From assembly GCF_032362555.1 (NCBI RefSeq), contig NC_083536.1:10478001-10542000 (forward strand): 64,000 bases of DNA. Direction: 5' to 3'. The translations under genes and the position numbers were made by a program. Positions 1 through 10,176 of this stretch are shown piece after piece. The notes beneath the pieces were generated by a model. It had not been told where the DNA came from and searched no databases. It saw nothing but the letters and a program-made list of their open reading frames with translations. Numbering within the stretch: the stretch's first letter is position 1; every line of letters starts with the position of its first letter. This DNA is from Amyelois transitella. Taxonomy: Eukaryota > Arthropoda > Insecta > Lepidoptera > Pyralidae.

Positions 1-403
1 CATCAATAACTCAATTGATTTAATTGAATTTCAATTAAGTTTACCCCATTAAAATAGCTCAAGAAGATTTTTTGTTATGAATTTTTTCCCTAAAATTGGA
101 ACTTTAAATAGGTCTCCTGTAAAGTTGCAAAAATGTCGCTTAAACCAAATAGCCTTTCACCCCTCGATATATATGTACCTATCCTACTACAGCTTAACAT
201 GGCCTTCCAATTTTTAAAGACTTACGGCTCTGTTTACCTCCATTTAACAGAGTTATTACCATTTAACAGATTGGTAATAACTCTCAGCACTACATGACTT
301 GCGAGGTAGTAATTGCATGTTTGTTACAATTACAAATTAATATACTATGTTTTACTTTCGATAGATAACTTTTATCAAGCAGCCAGTAGATTCTCTTCAC
401 TAA
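1..403. other. Left flank, no gene; degenerate SINE scrap
   Basis: AT-rich sequence without a supportable reading frame. Bases about 145-240 weakly resemble the lepidopteran SINE seen at 9137-9330: the order is an 'accaaatagc' block, a 'catggcc' block and a 'ggctctgtttacc' block. This is probably an old, broken copy. The last three bases (401-403, TAA) are the target-site copy of the Harbinger element that follows. Confidence 0.35.
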
Positions 404-445
404 GGGTGAAGCCAGACGGGCGTAATTTTATAAGTTGTGAGTCGC
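404..445 (+). repeat. Harbinger left terminal inverted repeat
   Basis: Begins GGGTGAAGCCAGACGGGCG and matches the reverse complement of 3548-3589 with one mismatch over 42 bp. A weaker match continues to about 461. Confidence 0.93.
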
Positions 446-560
446 AGAATTTCGGCCGCGTAAATTACGCCCAACCGAATTTCGGTTGAGCTGCCAGATG
501 GACGTAATTTATTCAGTCGCTATCGAGTGTTGATACGGGGTGTTTGTGTCATCAAGTGCG

Positions 561-2690
561 ATGGATCCATTGAAAATATTGTGTATTTACGAAGCATATT
601 CAGAAGATACTGAAGATGATGCCAGAAAAAGAAGCTGGGTAAACCCACTCAATAGTGAGAGGCTGATATGTGGACAGTTCCATACATTATATGAACGTGT
701 ATGTGCAAATCCAGATATGTTTAAAAACTACTACCATATGCCATTACATGTTTTTCAAGAATTATTACATCACGTAAAACCTTTTATTACTAAATCGGAC
801 ACAAATATGAGACTAGCCATCAGCCCAGAGGAAAGATTAATAATAACACTCAAGTAAGTTTTAAAGTATTTTAATTATTATTTTACTTAAATATAAAGAT
901 TAATGAACAAGCTGCACAGTATTCTATGTTTCATCATATTCATTTATTTCATTAGAGTGATATTCATTTGCCTGTGTTGTGTATCCTCTATTTACTGGTG
1001 TCGGGTAGTATTGATTACTGCTGTGGGAATCGGAAAAGGGTGATGAAAAATGAGGCCAATTTGATTGTGTGTGCTGTTCTGGAATTTGGTACTTGACTTT
1101 ATTTAATGCTTTCATAAGTTCCATGCGAAATTCGAAATTCTGTTTTTCTGTCATTTTGGACATCTCCGGCAAAAAAGACAATAAAAATAATCGATTACGA
1201 TCCTTATCATCATCATTATCAAACTTTTTGAGAAGAGATTCTTGAAACAGTGTCAGTGTTTGTTTTTTATTTTTTGTTCGGGATACAGATGTCTCGGGTT
1301 GCGATGGCACTGTCTGCTTTGACGTCGATGGCTGGTTTTCGTATACAGGTTTTTGCATTGACGCTGGCTGGCTGGTAGACGGTTGATACAGTGGTGAGTC
1401 TGCTTCTGTGGATCTGGATTGTTCATCAGGATCTTCATCGTCGTTGTTGCCAGTTATATTACTGTCATCGTTATCATTATCAGTGTTTTCAGGAGAAGTT
1501 ACATTTGAAAATGAGTTCCTTGACTGTTTGGTAACTTTTAAAAACTGCAATAAATCAAAATACGGGCATGGTTTCTTCTTCTTTGCTGCGCTACCACTTC
1601 TTTCTTCATTTTCTTTTTTTTTTTCACGCGTGTAATAATCTCTTACGGTTTTCCATTTTTTTTGCAGAAAATGTACTGAAAAGCAAAAGATTAAAATTTT
1701 AATAGGATGATTATGTTATTGATTTATGTAATAAAATATAACTTTAGTGTTTTCAATTGTGTTCAATTAATTATTTTTACATTTTGTTTCAGGTATCTTG
1801 CCAAAGGTATTGATTTAAATACAATAAGTGAAGACTTCTTGATTGGGCGTTCTACTGCGTATGATATCGTCAAACATACCTGTATACAAATATGGAATGT
1901 ACTTCAGCCTAATGAAATGCCAGAACCGAATGAATCTATTTGGAATTCGAACTCCGAGCTTTTTTATAAGAAAACTAATTTTCCAAATTGCGTTGGGGCA
2001 ATAGATGGTAAACACGTCAGAATAAAATCACCTTCACACAGTAGTTCGAATTATTATAATTATAAGAAATACTTCTCCATCGTGTTAATGGCTGTGGCAG
2101 ATGCAAACTGTTGTTTTACAACGATTAATGTTGGTGATTATGGAAAAGAATCCGATAACTCTATATTCAGAAAGTCTACATTAGGTCAAAAGTTTTTCAG
2201 AAATGATTTAAATTTACCGGAAGACAAAAATTTGCCCAATTACACAAACGAACCCCAACCTTTTGTTTTTGTTGGAGATGAGGCGTTTGGTTTACACAGA
2301 AATATGATGCGCCCATATCCTAACAGAAACCTAGATAGAAACAAACGTATTTTTAATTATCGTCTTAGTAGAGCGCGACGATGTGTAGAATGTGCTTTTG
2401 GCATATTAACAAATAAATGGAGGGTACTTCACTCTTCAATGCAAGTCAACCCTGACTTTGCCATTGATATAGTTAAAGCTACATGCGTTTTGCACAATTT
2501 CGTGCGAAGGAGAGTTGGGGCTAAGTTTGACGATGAGTTTTTGAAATGTCCTTTACAATGTATTCAACAAATTTCAAATGGAAGAAGGTCGTCGAGTTCT
2601 GCTATAGTCACCAGAGATTTTTTTAAAAATTACTTTGTTTGTGAAGTAGGAGCGTTACCCTGGCAAAATCGAATCAATTCTGTATTCTGA
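561..2690 (+). CDS. Harbinger transposase (two exons)
   Basis: Spliced frame 561-853 joined to 1793-2690, giving 396 residues. The donor is CAA|GTAAGT at 854 and the acceptor TTTGTTTCAG ends at 1792; the split Lys codon restores an unbroken frame. I chose the ATG at 561; an earlier in-frame start is only a GTG. The protein has the DDE nuclease fold of PIF/Harbinger transposases, with catalytic Asp about 169 (GAIDGKH), Asp about 260 (VGDEAFG) and Glu about 298 (ECAFGILTNKW). A helix-turn-helix-like stretch (ISEDFLIGRSTAYDIV) follows the exon join. It should cut and join the element ends at TWA targets in the nucleus, together with the MADF partner. The MADF second exon lies antisense inside its intron. 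No disabling change is seen. Confidence 0.9.
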
Positions 2691-3300
2691 TCTTTTACAA
2701 TAAATTACTTATTGGTAATTTTAATATAGGATACAGCATATAGATACAGCCGGTATAGATATAATACAGGTGTTACAAAAATCACTGAAAAGGTGAGACA
2801 CGTAAACAATAGTTTCATACAAAGAACTCGATGGCATAGTCAGAATTTACCAAATCACGAAAAAAAATTTGACTCTCCATACAAAATGCGATTAGCACTG
2901 GGACATTTTGTATGGGGAGGTAAATTGACCATGCCATCGAGTTCTGTGTATGAAACTATTGTGTACGTGTCTCACCATTTCAATGATTTTTATAACACCC
3001 TGTATATTAATAATATTTTAATGTTAATAAAAATATTTTGTACGTGTCTCACCATTTCAGTGATTTTTAAAGCAGCCTGTATATCAATAACATTTTAATG
3101 TTAATAAAAATATGGTAAAAATACTCACTTTTCTTTTCTTTGTCTTCGTTGCTCAAGTTGTTCCATTCTTCAAAACAATTCTCAGCGACCTCTTGCCATG
3201 CTTTCTGTTTCAAAAACTTGTCACTGTATGACTTTTCTGACAAATTCCATAAACATGGCCGTTGTTCCACTTCAAAAATCAATTTTTCCGTGTCGAACAT
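924..3300 (-). CDS. MADF/BESS DNA-binding protein of Harbinger (two exons)
   Basis: Spliced frame on the minus strand: exon 1 is 3300-3129 and exon 2 is 1675-924, giving 307 residues. The donor AAAA|GTGAGT and the acceptor CTTTTGCTTTTCAG read correctly, and the join keeps frame. Residues about 5-95 form a MADF (SANT/Myb-like) domain: acidic start, PCLWNLSEKSYSDK, KAWQEVAENCF, then QKKWKTVRDYYTRE across the junction, followed by a Lys-rich stretch. A Ser/Pro/acidic linker leads to a BESS-like motif (RNRLFLLSFLPEMSKMTEK, about residues 215-240). In Harbinger elements the Myb-like partner carries transposase to the ends and nucleus; that role is assigned here from family knowledge. The whole transposase second exon lies in its intron. 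Confidence 0.85.
2766..3003. repeat. Foldback MITE nested in Harbinger
   Basis: Two arms of about 85 bp face each other across a short centre. The left begins ACAGGTGTTACAAAAATCA; the right ends TGATTTTTATAACACCCTGT. The centre also pairs (CCATACAAAATG against CATTTTGTATGG). The right arm outer 70 bp recur as a direct copy at about 3038-3111. It sits after the transposase stop codon and inside the MADF intron, so it breaks neither frame. The family is not identified. Confidence 0.75.
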
Positions 3301-3547
3301 TTTTCAGAACAGCGAGAAACTCCTACCTACGCATCCCGTAACGAACTGTCGCTGCGCTGCCCCGCTGACCGCTCTCCCCTCCCTCACCCGCTGCCCCGCT
3401 GACCGCTCTCCCCTCCCTCACCCCGACAGAAATTCGGTCGAGTTTATGCGCGTGAGTCGACAGACAACTCATTTTGCGTCGTCGTGTGGCGCAAACTGCA
3501 CTTTTGTATGAAACCGAATGCAGCAGAAATTACGCGACCGAAAATAC

Positions 3548-3589
3548 GCGACTCACAACTCATAAAATTACGCCCGTCTGGCTTCACCC
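3548..3589 (-). repeat. Harbinger right terminal inverted repeat
   Basis: Inverted partner of 404-445, ending CGTCTGGCTTCACCC and followed directly by the TAA target duplication at 3590-3592. Confidence 0.93.
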
Positions 3590-4228
3590 TAAACAGTAAT
3601 AGATCAGTATGTGATTATATTAGGTAAGTACTCGGTCATTTTTCCCGTATACCCTAACCAAGTATTCTTGTTTTGCTTGAAATTACTTTACGAGCAATGA
3701 AACTTTACATAGTATATATATACTAGTGAAAATTTCCTAGATATCTCGACTGATTAAGTACGTACATGTTCTAACCAATGAAGAATCAATCATTTTATCA
3801 CTTGGCTGGAGGTAACACATGTACGGCAGAACAAGTACCTATTGCTTTATATCGCCACTAGTATTATAATGTTTGGATGACCTTTTATGCGGAAGACAGT
3901 GATATTTCATATCTGGATATATTAAGACGGGAAATAAAGAACTTACCAAGTTTTGGAGTTCATGAATTTAACCAAGTTGACTTACACTGTTACATATGGG
4001 CGTGAACTCTTTAATCACGCTTCTGAATTGTTAACTTACTAAATGATACAACCAGAATTCCTTTCTTAGTTCTTCTTTAATAAATTACAATAATATATCT
4101 TTATACTTCTTGTACCTATCTCGAGTTCCCTTTTTTCAATGACACCGAAAAACGCGGCAAACTCAAATGTCAAAAAGCCAAAATCAGTATTGCCAACACA
4201 TGACAATAAAATACTATTTTTTAAAATG
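3590..4228. other. Gene-free stretch
   Basis: AT-rich sequence with no long open frame, repeat pair or recognisable element. Confidence 0.5.
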
Positions 4229-4543
4229 TTAACACACTATTATCTTGATATTTTCATTGGGAACTTCTGTGACACCATTTAGCACCAGCACTTTCCGTCG
4301 GCCTCTCATCTCCAAGGAGTCCACTCTGCAGCCTAAATCCTTTATTTGCTGTTGCAAATTTTAAAAGATGGAATAAACACATTCCTTGAAGTCCCGGAAC
4401 TCCCGTTGCAACTGACCTATATCTGCTGATGGTGCTGCAGTAAGCCTCTTCTCAAAGTCTGCCATGCGACAAGCTAATGAAGATTCCAGTTGCCTCTGCG
4501 TGTGTTGGACTTGCTCCAGTTGTAAATTTCGCTGTGTGTCCAT
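4229..4543 (-). pseudogene. Coiled-coil ORF1-like fragment, broken
   Basis: A minus-strand frame starting at ATG 4543 encodes a Gln-rich coiled coil (QRNLQLEQVQHTQRQLESSL), then a Glu/Arg-rich helix, an in-frame TAA near 4368, and continues in the same frame (QQQIKDLGCRVDSLEMRGR, RRKVLVLNGVTEVP) to a TAA at 4229. The layout of a coiled coil followed by an 'RRKVLVLNGV' block resembles the N-terminal part of ORF1-type proteins of insect retroelements. No following RT was found next to it. It is a dead fragment and the family assignment is tentative. Confidence 0.45.
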
Positions 4544-4994
4544 TTTGTTTGTGTAATAAAAGAAATTTATCCACAAGGCAGGCAGGTGCAGGTATTTCTT
4601 TTATTATATCATGAACTTAATGATTTGTAGTATTATTTATTGTATAATATTAATAAAAAGTATTAAAAATAAAATATTAAATAATTAAAATAGAGGATCA
4701 GCTGTTTTTTAATGTTTTGCCTGCAACTACCCACAGGAAAAAAAAAGACAGGAAAAAAACTTTTGTGAGTGACTCACACGGCACTCGCAGTTGGCTTGAT
4801 CATTGTATTGTTACTAGTGCCGCGCGGACCATAATGTCTATTGGTCAGATCATCTACCTTTATTAATTGAGTGTAATATAAATAATATTCAATGTAAAAT
4901 TTCGCTTTCCTCACAATCTTTAAATAAAATTAAATGAGGTGAAAGGGACAGAGAACAAATACAGAAATATACTGATACTTGTAATAGTAAATTG
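4544..4994. other. Gene-free AT-rich stretch
   Basis: No supportable gene or repeat, only homopolymer runs and AT-rich sequence. Confidence 0.45.
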
Positions 4995-5122
4995 ATCCCA
5001 AAGGTTGACTGGAAGAGATTGCTTTAGCGATAAGTCCGCCTTTGTACCATCTATATCTGCTTTGTGTTGTTTTGTATGTTTTCTCTTATGGTGCAATAAA
5101 GAGTTTTATCTATCTATCTTAA
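4995..5122 (+). mobile_element. LINE 3' terminus (RTE-like) with ATCT tail
   Basis: The block 'gactggaagagattgc', 'taagtccgcctttgtac' and 'tcttatggtgcaataaagag' ends in a short (ATCT)n run. This arrangement is the 3' end of a widespread lepidopteran LINE, RTE-like as far as I recall. Only the tail remains. Confidence 0.6.
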
Positions 5123-5429
5123 TTGCGATTAATTGACTTTCCTGTAGATTTTTGTGCATGCGCTGACAAGTTGTGTTCTAATGTTGACCATAGAGTTTGG
5201 AAGCTATGTATTGTGAGATAATATATATTTTAAGAGACTCAGCAAACTGTTGCTTGAAGGATAAAAGAATTAAGTAGCATAGGTACATTACAGGCTGGAA
5301 TAAGCACGTAGGCACCGCTCACAGGGAGGCTCAGTTTTGGTATCAGTCGTGGTTACAATATGGTAAACTGAGTTGTGGTTTTATTTATGATAAAATGCGC
5401 TAATCTAGGAAAATATTTAAAAGTAAACT

Positions 5430-7250
5430 AAAATACTGCCAAAACAATGAAAAACAAATAAAATTATATATTATTGTTCAAAATCATGCTGATAAATATT
5501 TTAAAAATTTTTGGAAAAACACTAATAAACTGAATCCAAAGTCGAGTGTCCCTGCGAGCGTAGATGGTAAGTTCGATCCAACCGATATAGCGAATGCTTT
5601 CCGTAACCAATTTAAGGTGGGGTCTTCTCTCCCTCAGGAGTCGCAGGTGTTTGGTGCTGGGTGTCGCGACGGGGACTCAACCGTCAGATTCTCTGCGTGC
5701 GAGGTCGCCGCGGTTATAAGAGGCATGGTTGGAGGTAAATCTCCCGGTCACGATGATCTCAGCATCTGAAGTACGCAGGGGTACACTTGCCGCGAGTTTT
5801 GTCCATGTTTTTTAATTTATGTATCATTCTTTCTTACCGAGTGATTAATGTATATTATTGTGGTGCCTATTATAAAAAATAAAACGGGAGATGCCTCCAA
5901 CTTGTCCAATAATATACGGTTATTGCTAAAGTGCTGGACGGTTTGCTTGACAGAAGATTAGCCGAAAATATTAAAATCCATGATTTACAGTTTGGTTTTA
6001 AACCCAGTCTGTCAACGGAGAGTGCCATCTTCTGTCTCAAGCAAACTGTGCAGTACTACACAGCGAGGAAAACTCCAGTCTATGCGTGTTTTTTGGACTT
6101 GTCGCAGGCATTCGATCTGGTGTCCTACAATTTATTGTGGAAAAAGCTACAATGTGAAACCAGTGTACCTCCGGATATCACATCAATATTTCAATATCGG
6201 TATGATAACCAGAGGAACTGTGTCAAATGGGCTGGCTCGCGGTCGGATGAGTACGGGTTAAAATGCGGAATGAGACAGGGGGGTTTGACCTCGCCCAAGC
6301 TTTTCAACTTATACATTAACAAGCTGATCGAGAGACTCAGCAGCACCTACATAGGATGTCATGTAGGTGAGACGTGCATTAATAACATCAGCTACGCCGA
6401 CGACATGGTGCTGCTGAGTCCATCGATCGGTGCCGCCTTGAAGAAGCTTCTGCACATGTGTGAATAGTATGCAGTGGCACATGGGCTCAGATATAACTCG
6501 CTTAAAAGCGAGTTCATGGTTTTTGGAGCTGGGGCCGCAGTGTTGCTTGTGTTACGTTAGGAGGTACTCAGTTGAATAGAGTGGAAAAATTCAAATTTCT
6601 GGGTCATTGGGTTACTGAAAGCTTGTCGGATACGGTTGATATTGAAAGAGAGCGTAGAGCGTTATCTGTTCGCTATAATATGTTGATTCACAGATTTGCT
6701 CGCTGTAGCAAACAAGCCAAACTAACACTTTTTAAAGCATACTGTCAGTCGTTCTACACGTGCGGCCTGTGGGTCGACTTTACGCAGCGGGCATATGGCG
6801 CACTGCGCGTTCAGTACAATAACGCGTTCAGGATGTTGTTCGGTGTGCCGCGTTTCTGCAGCGCATCATCTATGTTCGCTGAGGCGCCCACCGATTGCTT
6901 CTACACAATCATCAGAAAGCGGTGCGCGTCGCTGCGGGCGCGAGTACGCGGCGCGGCGAACACCGTCCTGAGCGTGTTGGCTGACCGATGGGACTCACCA
7001 TTGTTTTGCCGCTGGATATAGCTTCTTGCTCCTGCTACTAGCTACCAATATCTATAGCACAGGAATATCATTGGAAGCCAATTATGTTACTTTAATTATA
7101 TAATATTTAATTTAAATGAATTGTTACTAACCCTAGAATAAGTTAAAATTAATTTTTACTAACACAATATGGATGCAAATCTAAAATAAATTATTCTTAT
7201 TATTTTTATATTTATTGTGCTTTACCCTCCCTTTCTACAAGGGGATAAAC
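5430..7250 (+). mobile_element. LINE fragment C, RT region, decayed
   Basis: A 5'-truncated non-LTR retrotransposon running left to right. It holds the region before the RT (from about 5440), the RT (5931-6467), the C-terminal part (6572-7021) and a 3' untranslated part ending AT-rich near 7200-7250. The clade is CR1/Jockey-like by RT motif layout and is not settled. Confidence 0.75.
5442..7021 (+). pseudogene. LINE C reverse transcriptase, broken
   Basis: The frame opens at about 5442 with the pre-RT region, including ACEVAAVIRGMVGGKSPGHD (the 'GK.PG.D' block that precedes RT), and stops at about 5768. After damage to 5930 it resumes as the palm: DLQFGFKPSLSTESA, ACFLDLSQAFDLVSYNLLW (first catalytic Asp), MRQGGLTSPKLFNLYIN and SYADDMVLL (catalytic Asp pair). 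A stop at 6467 separates it from a last block, 6572-7021, with KFLGHWV and a basic C-terminus. At least three frame breaks make it non-functional. It would have copied its own RNA at a nicked target. Confidence 0.8.
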
Positions 7251-7540
7251 CTGAGCACACGGGCCGGAGCCAAGCGTGCACAGGATCCTACATAACTGTA
7301 TTGAAGGCTGATGAAATTGAGGATGTCGTAAGGAATTTTCTAGTAAGACGGCATGTATTCAAAATTATCGCTTTTTGAAGTAGGAATAGGGTGCCTTTAT
7401 TGAAGTTGAGCATATCTATGCTTTTTTGTAATGATTTTGTTATGATACCAGTTGCTGAAATAACTATTGGGACTATGTGCACTGATTATACTCTCCACTG
7501 GTATTGGTATTTGGTAAGTTTTTGAGATATAGTTAGCTGG
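7185..7540 (-). pseudogene. LINE RT C-terminal fragment with 3' end
   Basis: Minus-strand residues HIVPIVISATGIITKSL and LLQKAIILNTCRLTRKFL match a conserved C-terminal block known from several insect LINEs without a strong clade signal; I suspect an R4/Dong-like origin. The frame runs from about 7540 and ends at a stop near 7288. The sequence then reaches an AATAATA-rich tail near 7185, which fits a LINE 3' end in minus orientation. Confidence 0.45.
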
Positions 7541-7544
7541 ATAT

Positions 7545-7690
7545 TATTTTTTATTTATTTAAACTTTATGCACGTAAAATGTACAACAGGTGGACTAAAT
7601 GCCACAAGGCATTATCTGCCAGTCGAACCTTCGGACCAAACTGAGATGGATGTACGGGTGGTGCAATGGCTTTAAAAAAAAAATTAATAA
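7545..7690 (-). repeat. LINE tail-like repeat (minus)
   Basis: 'gtacaacaggtggactaaatgcc' and 'ctgccagtcgaacc' are a diverged reverse-complement relative of the LINE tail at 4995-5122 ('gtaccaaaggcggac' type). Short and old. Confidence 0.4.
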
Positions 7691-7869
7691 TAATAAAAAT
7701 ATGAATAAAAGATAACTTTATACACTTACATATAATATAGTTTACATACATAAGTATGACTATAGATATATACTATATATAAAATAAACATACATATACT
7801 ACATAGCATGGATGATTGTGTAGAGTTTAAAAAAATAAATCTACTGGTCAAAAAATGTTAAAGGACTTG

Positions 7870-8238
7870 CTCCCCGAATGCAAATCGGTTAGGCGCCTTC
7901 CGAATAGATTCAGGAAGGGAATTCTACAGTCGGATGGCTTGCACTTGAAATGAATTCAACATGAGTCCAAGGCGGTGGGCAGGAGTGGCCAGAAGAAGGT
8001 TATCAGTAGAGCGAAGTGATCAAGCGTGGGTAACGCTTAAAAGTGGGAACATCGATTTAAGATAATCTGGAGCGAAAGGGTCGTTGAGAATAGTATACAG
8101 CATGGATAGGATTCTAGCTTTGCGACGAAGAGAAATAGACAGCCAACCAAGCTGAGAACGAAAAGAGGAGACATGGTCATATTTTCGTAAATCAAATATG
8201 AAACGGATGCTATTATTGGCTAGTCTATCCAGCTTTAT
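7870..8238 (-). pseudogene. LINE B RT 3' end (part 1)
   Basis: Minus-strand frame KLDRLANNSIRFIFDLRKY, LGWLSISLRRKARILSMLY and NDPFAPDYLKSMFP is the C-terminal domain of a CR1/Jockey-like LINE ORF2. It continues in the same frame through two stops (TGA near 8020, TAG near 7935) to LPESIRKAPNRFAFG at about 7880. Its upstream neighbour in the protein (DLNQSLVLI) lies at 16138-16496, so a foldback element inserted between Ile and Lys codons here. The two flanks share a putative 3-bp TAT duplication (8236-8238 and 16138-16140). Dead copy. Confidence 0.75.
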
Positions 8239-8812
8239 AGAGCAAGATCCCAGAGCCGTAAGACACAACTTATTTTCTAAAGAATGGATCTTTCGATTCT
8301 CAGTAGTCTTTCATGTTCATTTTAATACCTGCATGTTTGTGAGACTTACCCGGTGACACCTGCGCAGGTACCAGGCGAGAAAGGTAACTAAAAATCACAG
8401 TTACTTAACTTAAATTTTTATGACTGATTTTTATATATATTTTATAGACTATTACTCTGAAGTCATATCAGAGAAGTCAGACGCTTTAAAGCTCTATAAA
8501 AAAAAAATTAACTTAATTTATTTTTAAATGTCTGACTTTTATATATGTTATTCAGATAACTATTACAAAGTTGTATTAAATCACTCAGACAGTTTGTAAT
8601 GACCAAACACCCCTTAAACACAAGAATTACTCGGCCTCGAGTATGAGCGCGATAGCACAATGCGCATGCGCGTCAGAGTAAAATATCTAATATTTGAAAA
8701 GTACTTACTGTTTTCAATTTCATATTTTTGCATATCTATTCAAATAAGATGAAATTTATAATTAAAATAATAATTAATCATTTTTAAAATAATATAATAT
8801 ATTGCATATAAA
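8239..8812 (+). repeat. Foldback left arm
   Basis: About 574 bp, matched in reverse complement by 15663-16137 and then 9674-9790. It contains the undisturbed version of the site into which the DIRS inserted (between 8691 and 8692). Confidence 0.85.
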
Positions 8813-8941
8813 TAGGGGAAAATGAATTTTTTTGTAGCAATAGCCTTTCAAAAAGAATGATTTTTATTTTATTTAAAAAAATATATCTATTATAATAATT
8901 TCAATAAAAAAATAATTAATTATGATTAATCAATTGAATAA

Positions 8942-9074
8942 TTATTTTATTGTCTCTTTATCATCTTCATCATCAAAATAATCATTTGAATTTTCATCAT
9001 TTATTAAATCTCTATACTGTCCACTCAAGTCCTCATCATCAGTTAGATTGTCGTTGCTGGCAGAATTTTCCGTA
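8942..9074 (-). pseudogene. Acidic C-terminal coding remnant
   Basis: A minus-strand frame of about 43 codons ends in TAA at 8942. It is strongly acidic (NLTDDEDLSGQYRDL, then DYFDDEDDKETIK). It lies in the foldback loop and could be the last exon of the element's lost transposase. No splice acceptor is obvious at its upstream edge. Function unknown; coding status is inferred only from composition and the open frame. Confidence 0.3.
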
Positions 9075-9136
9075 AAAATAAAATCATAAACAATTAAAAA
9101 ATAGTATAGTAATAGTAAACCTATAACATATAAATA

Positions 9137-9330
9137 TAAGTGAAAGGCGACTAAGGGATAGGCTTACAAACTTGGGATTCTTTTTTAGGCGATGGGCGAG
9201 CAACCTATCACTATTTGAATCTCAATTCTATCATTAAGCCAAATAGCTGAACGTGGCCATTTAGTCTTTTCAAGACTTTTGGCTCTGTCTACCCCGCAAG
9301 GGATATAGACGTGACCATATGTATGTAGTC
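9137..9330 (+). mobile_element. Truncated lepidopteran SINE (CATA-tail type)
   Basis: About 190 bp matching the reverse complement of the full copy at 17652-17917: 'aggcgactaagggataggc', 'gcgatgggcgagcaacc', 'caaatagctgaacgtggcc' and 'ctaccccgcaagggatatag' in order. The head is missing and the tail ends 'gtgaccatatgtatgtag'. Confidence 0.8.
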
Positions 9331-9354
9331 TACTTTAATTTCGACACCACCGCA

Positions 9355-9421
9355 ACGGCTTCGATGGTCCAGTGGTTAGCGCGTGAGACTGTGAAGTTGG
9401 CGGTCCGAGTTCGAGTCCCAA
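9355..9421 (+). repeat. tRNA-derived SINE head
   Basis: It has an A-box-like TGGTCCAGTGG and a B-box-like GAGTTCGAGTCCC at tRNA spacing, but no acceptor-stem pairing that I could build and no CCA-end context. It reads as the RNA polymerase III promoter head of a SINE, not a working tRNA gene. Confidence 0.5.
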
Positions 9422-9439
9422 CAATAACAAGATATATAT

Positions 9440-9673
9440 TAATTTTTATTAAAAATGTTTTTTTTTGTGTTGTTTGAGTATTTATTAAAAAAACTGAAAA
9501 TCAAAATACTACATATAATCATACGATAAAAATATTTTGTCTGTACATTTAATATTTTGACTGAAACAAATAGAGAATTTTTTTTTACATTTTTTGTCTG
9601 TCTGTCTGTATCAGACTGTATGATTAAGATTCAACTCGAACTTTACGCGGACGACGTCGCGGGCAACAGCTAG
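9440..9673 (+). mobile_element. Helitron-like 3' terminus
   Basis: The sequence ends with a GC-rich hairpin (CGCGGACGACGTCGCG) followed by GGCAACAGCTAG and then T, the hairpin-plus-CTAG|T ending of Helitrons. It abuts the foldback right arm exactly at 9674. The 5' end of this element was not found, so the start given is approximate. Confidence 0.6.
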
Positions 9674-9790
9674 TATGCAATATATTATATTATTTTAAAA
9701 ATTATTAATTATTATTTTAATTATAAATTTCATCGTATTTGAATAGATATGCAAAAATATGAAATTGAAAACAGTAAGTACTTTTCAAAT
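9674..9790 (-). repeat. Foldback right arm, inner part
   Basis: Reverse complement of 8692-8812 with few changes. It ends at 9674, where a Helitron 3' terminus abuts. Confidence 0.8.
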
Positions 9791-9843
9791 AGAACCGTTT
9801 TCCACCCCAAAGGGAAGAAAACGATTATTTTAGGACGTGCCGA

Positions 9844-10042
9844 GGCTTGACCTTTCGGAGATTAACCTTTGTTACCCTATCTGTATGCAGTGTTCTAAAG
9901 TACCAACTTACGTCTGATAGCGTGTGAAAGGCGCCGTAGGGCAGGGAGCGGGAAGCTGCGCGGTGTGGGGTGTAAAGCTCTCCTCCCGCGCCCCATGCCT
10001 GCGAGTCGACGGCGCGCGCGACGTGACGAGCTTTGACAGTAC
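9844..10042 (+). repeat. DIRS left inverted terminal repeat
   Basis: About 199 bp matching the reverse complement of 15440-15642 with very few differences. Outside it, 9791-9853 is unique to this end but is copied in the internal complementary region. Confidence 0.9.
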
Positions 10043-10075
10043 CAGTCTTCGAAAAGCCGGCAAGGCCCTTACCCC

Positions 10076-10176
10076 AGGTCAAGCCTCGGCACGTCCTAAA
10101 ATAATCGTTTTCTTCCCTTTGGGGTGGAAAACGGTTCTATTTTAGTGCCGGTGCCTTCGGCTTGACCTTTCGGAGA
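10076..10176 (-). repeat. DIRS internal complementary region
   Basis: 10076-10138 is the exact reverse complement of the left end (9791-9853). 10139-10176 is the reverse complement of the right end (15625-15662). The two halves meet at CGGTTCT|ATTTTAG, the predicted circle junction. In DIRS-1 this region templates completion of the single-stranded circle. Confidence 0.9.

Larger units (their letters stand above)
404..3589 (+). mobile_element. Complete PIF/Harbinger DNA transposon
   Basis: A 3186-bp element bounded by inverted repeats and flanked by 3-bp duplications TAA (401-403 and 3590-3592), the TWA-type target known for PIF/Harbinger. It carries the two proteins expected of the superfamily: a DDE transposase on the + strand and a MADF/BESS DNA-binding protein on the - strand. 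Both are open once one intron is removed from each. A foldback MITE sits in the 3' part (2766-3003). Intact ends, intact duplication and open frames suggest a recent and possibly autonomous insertion. Superfamily assignment is firm; present activity is inference. Confidence 0.93.

Noticed and set aside
9355-9421. tRNA gene
   Set aside because: A and B boxes are present, but no cloverleaf acceptor stem could be built and the context is SINE/Helitron debris. Called a SINE head.
9825-10145. Small open frames at the DIRS left end
   Set aside because: They fall in the inverted repeat and internal complementary region, which are structural.
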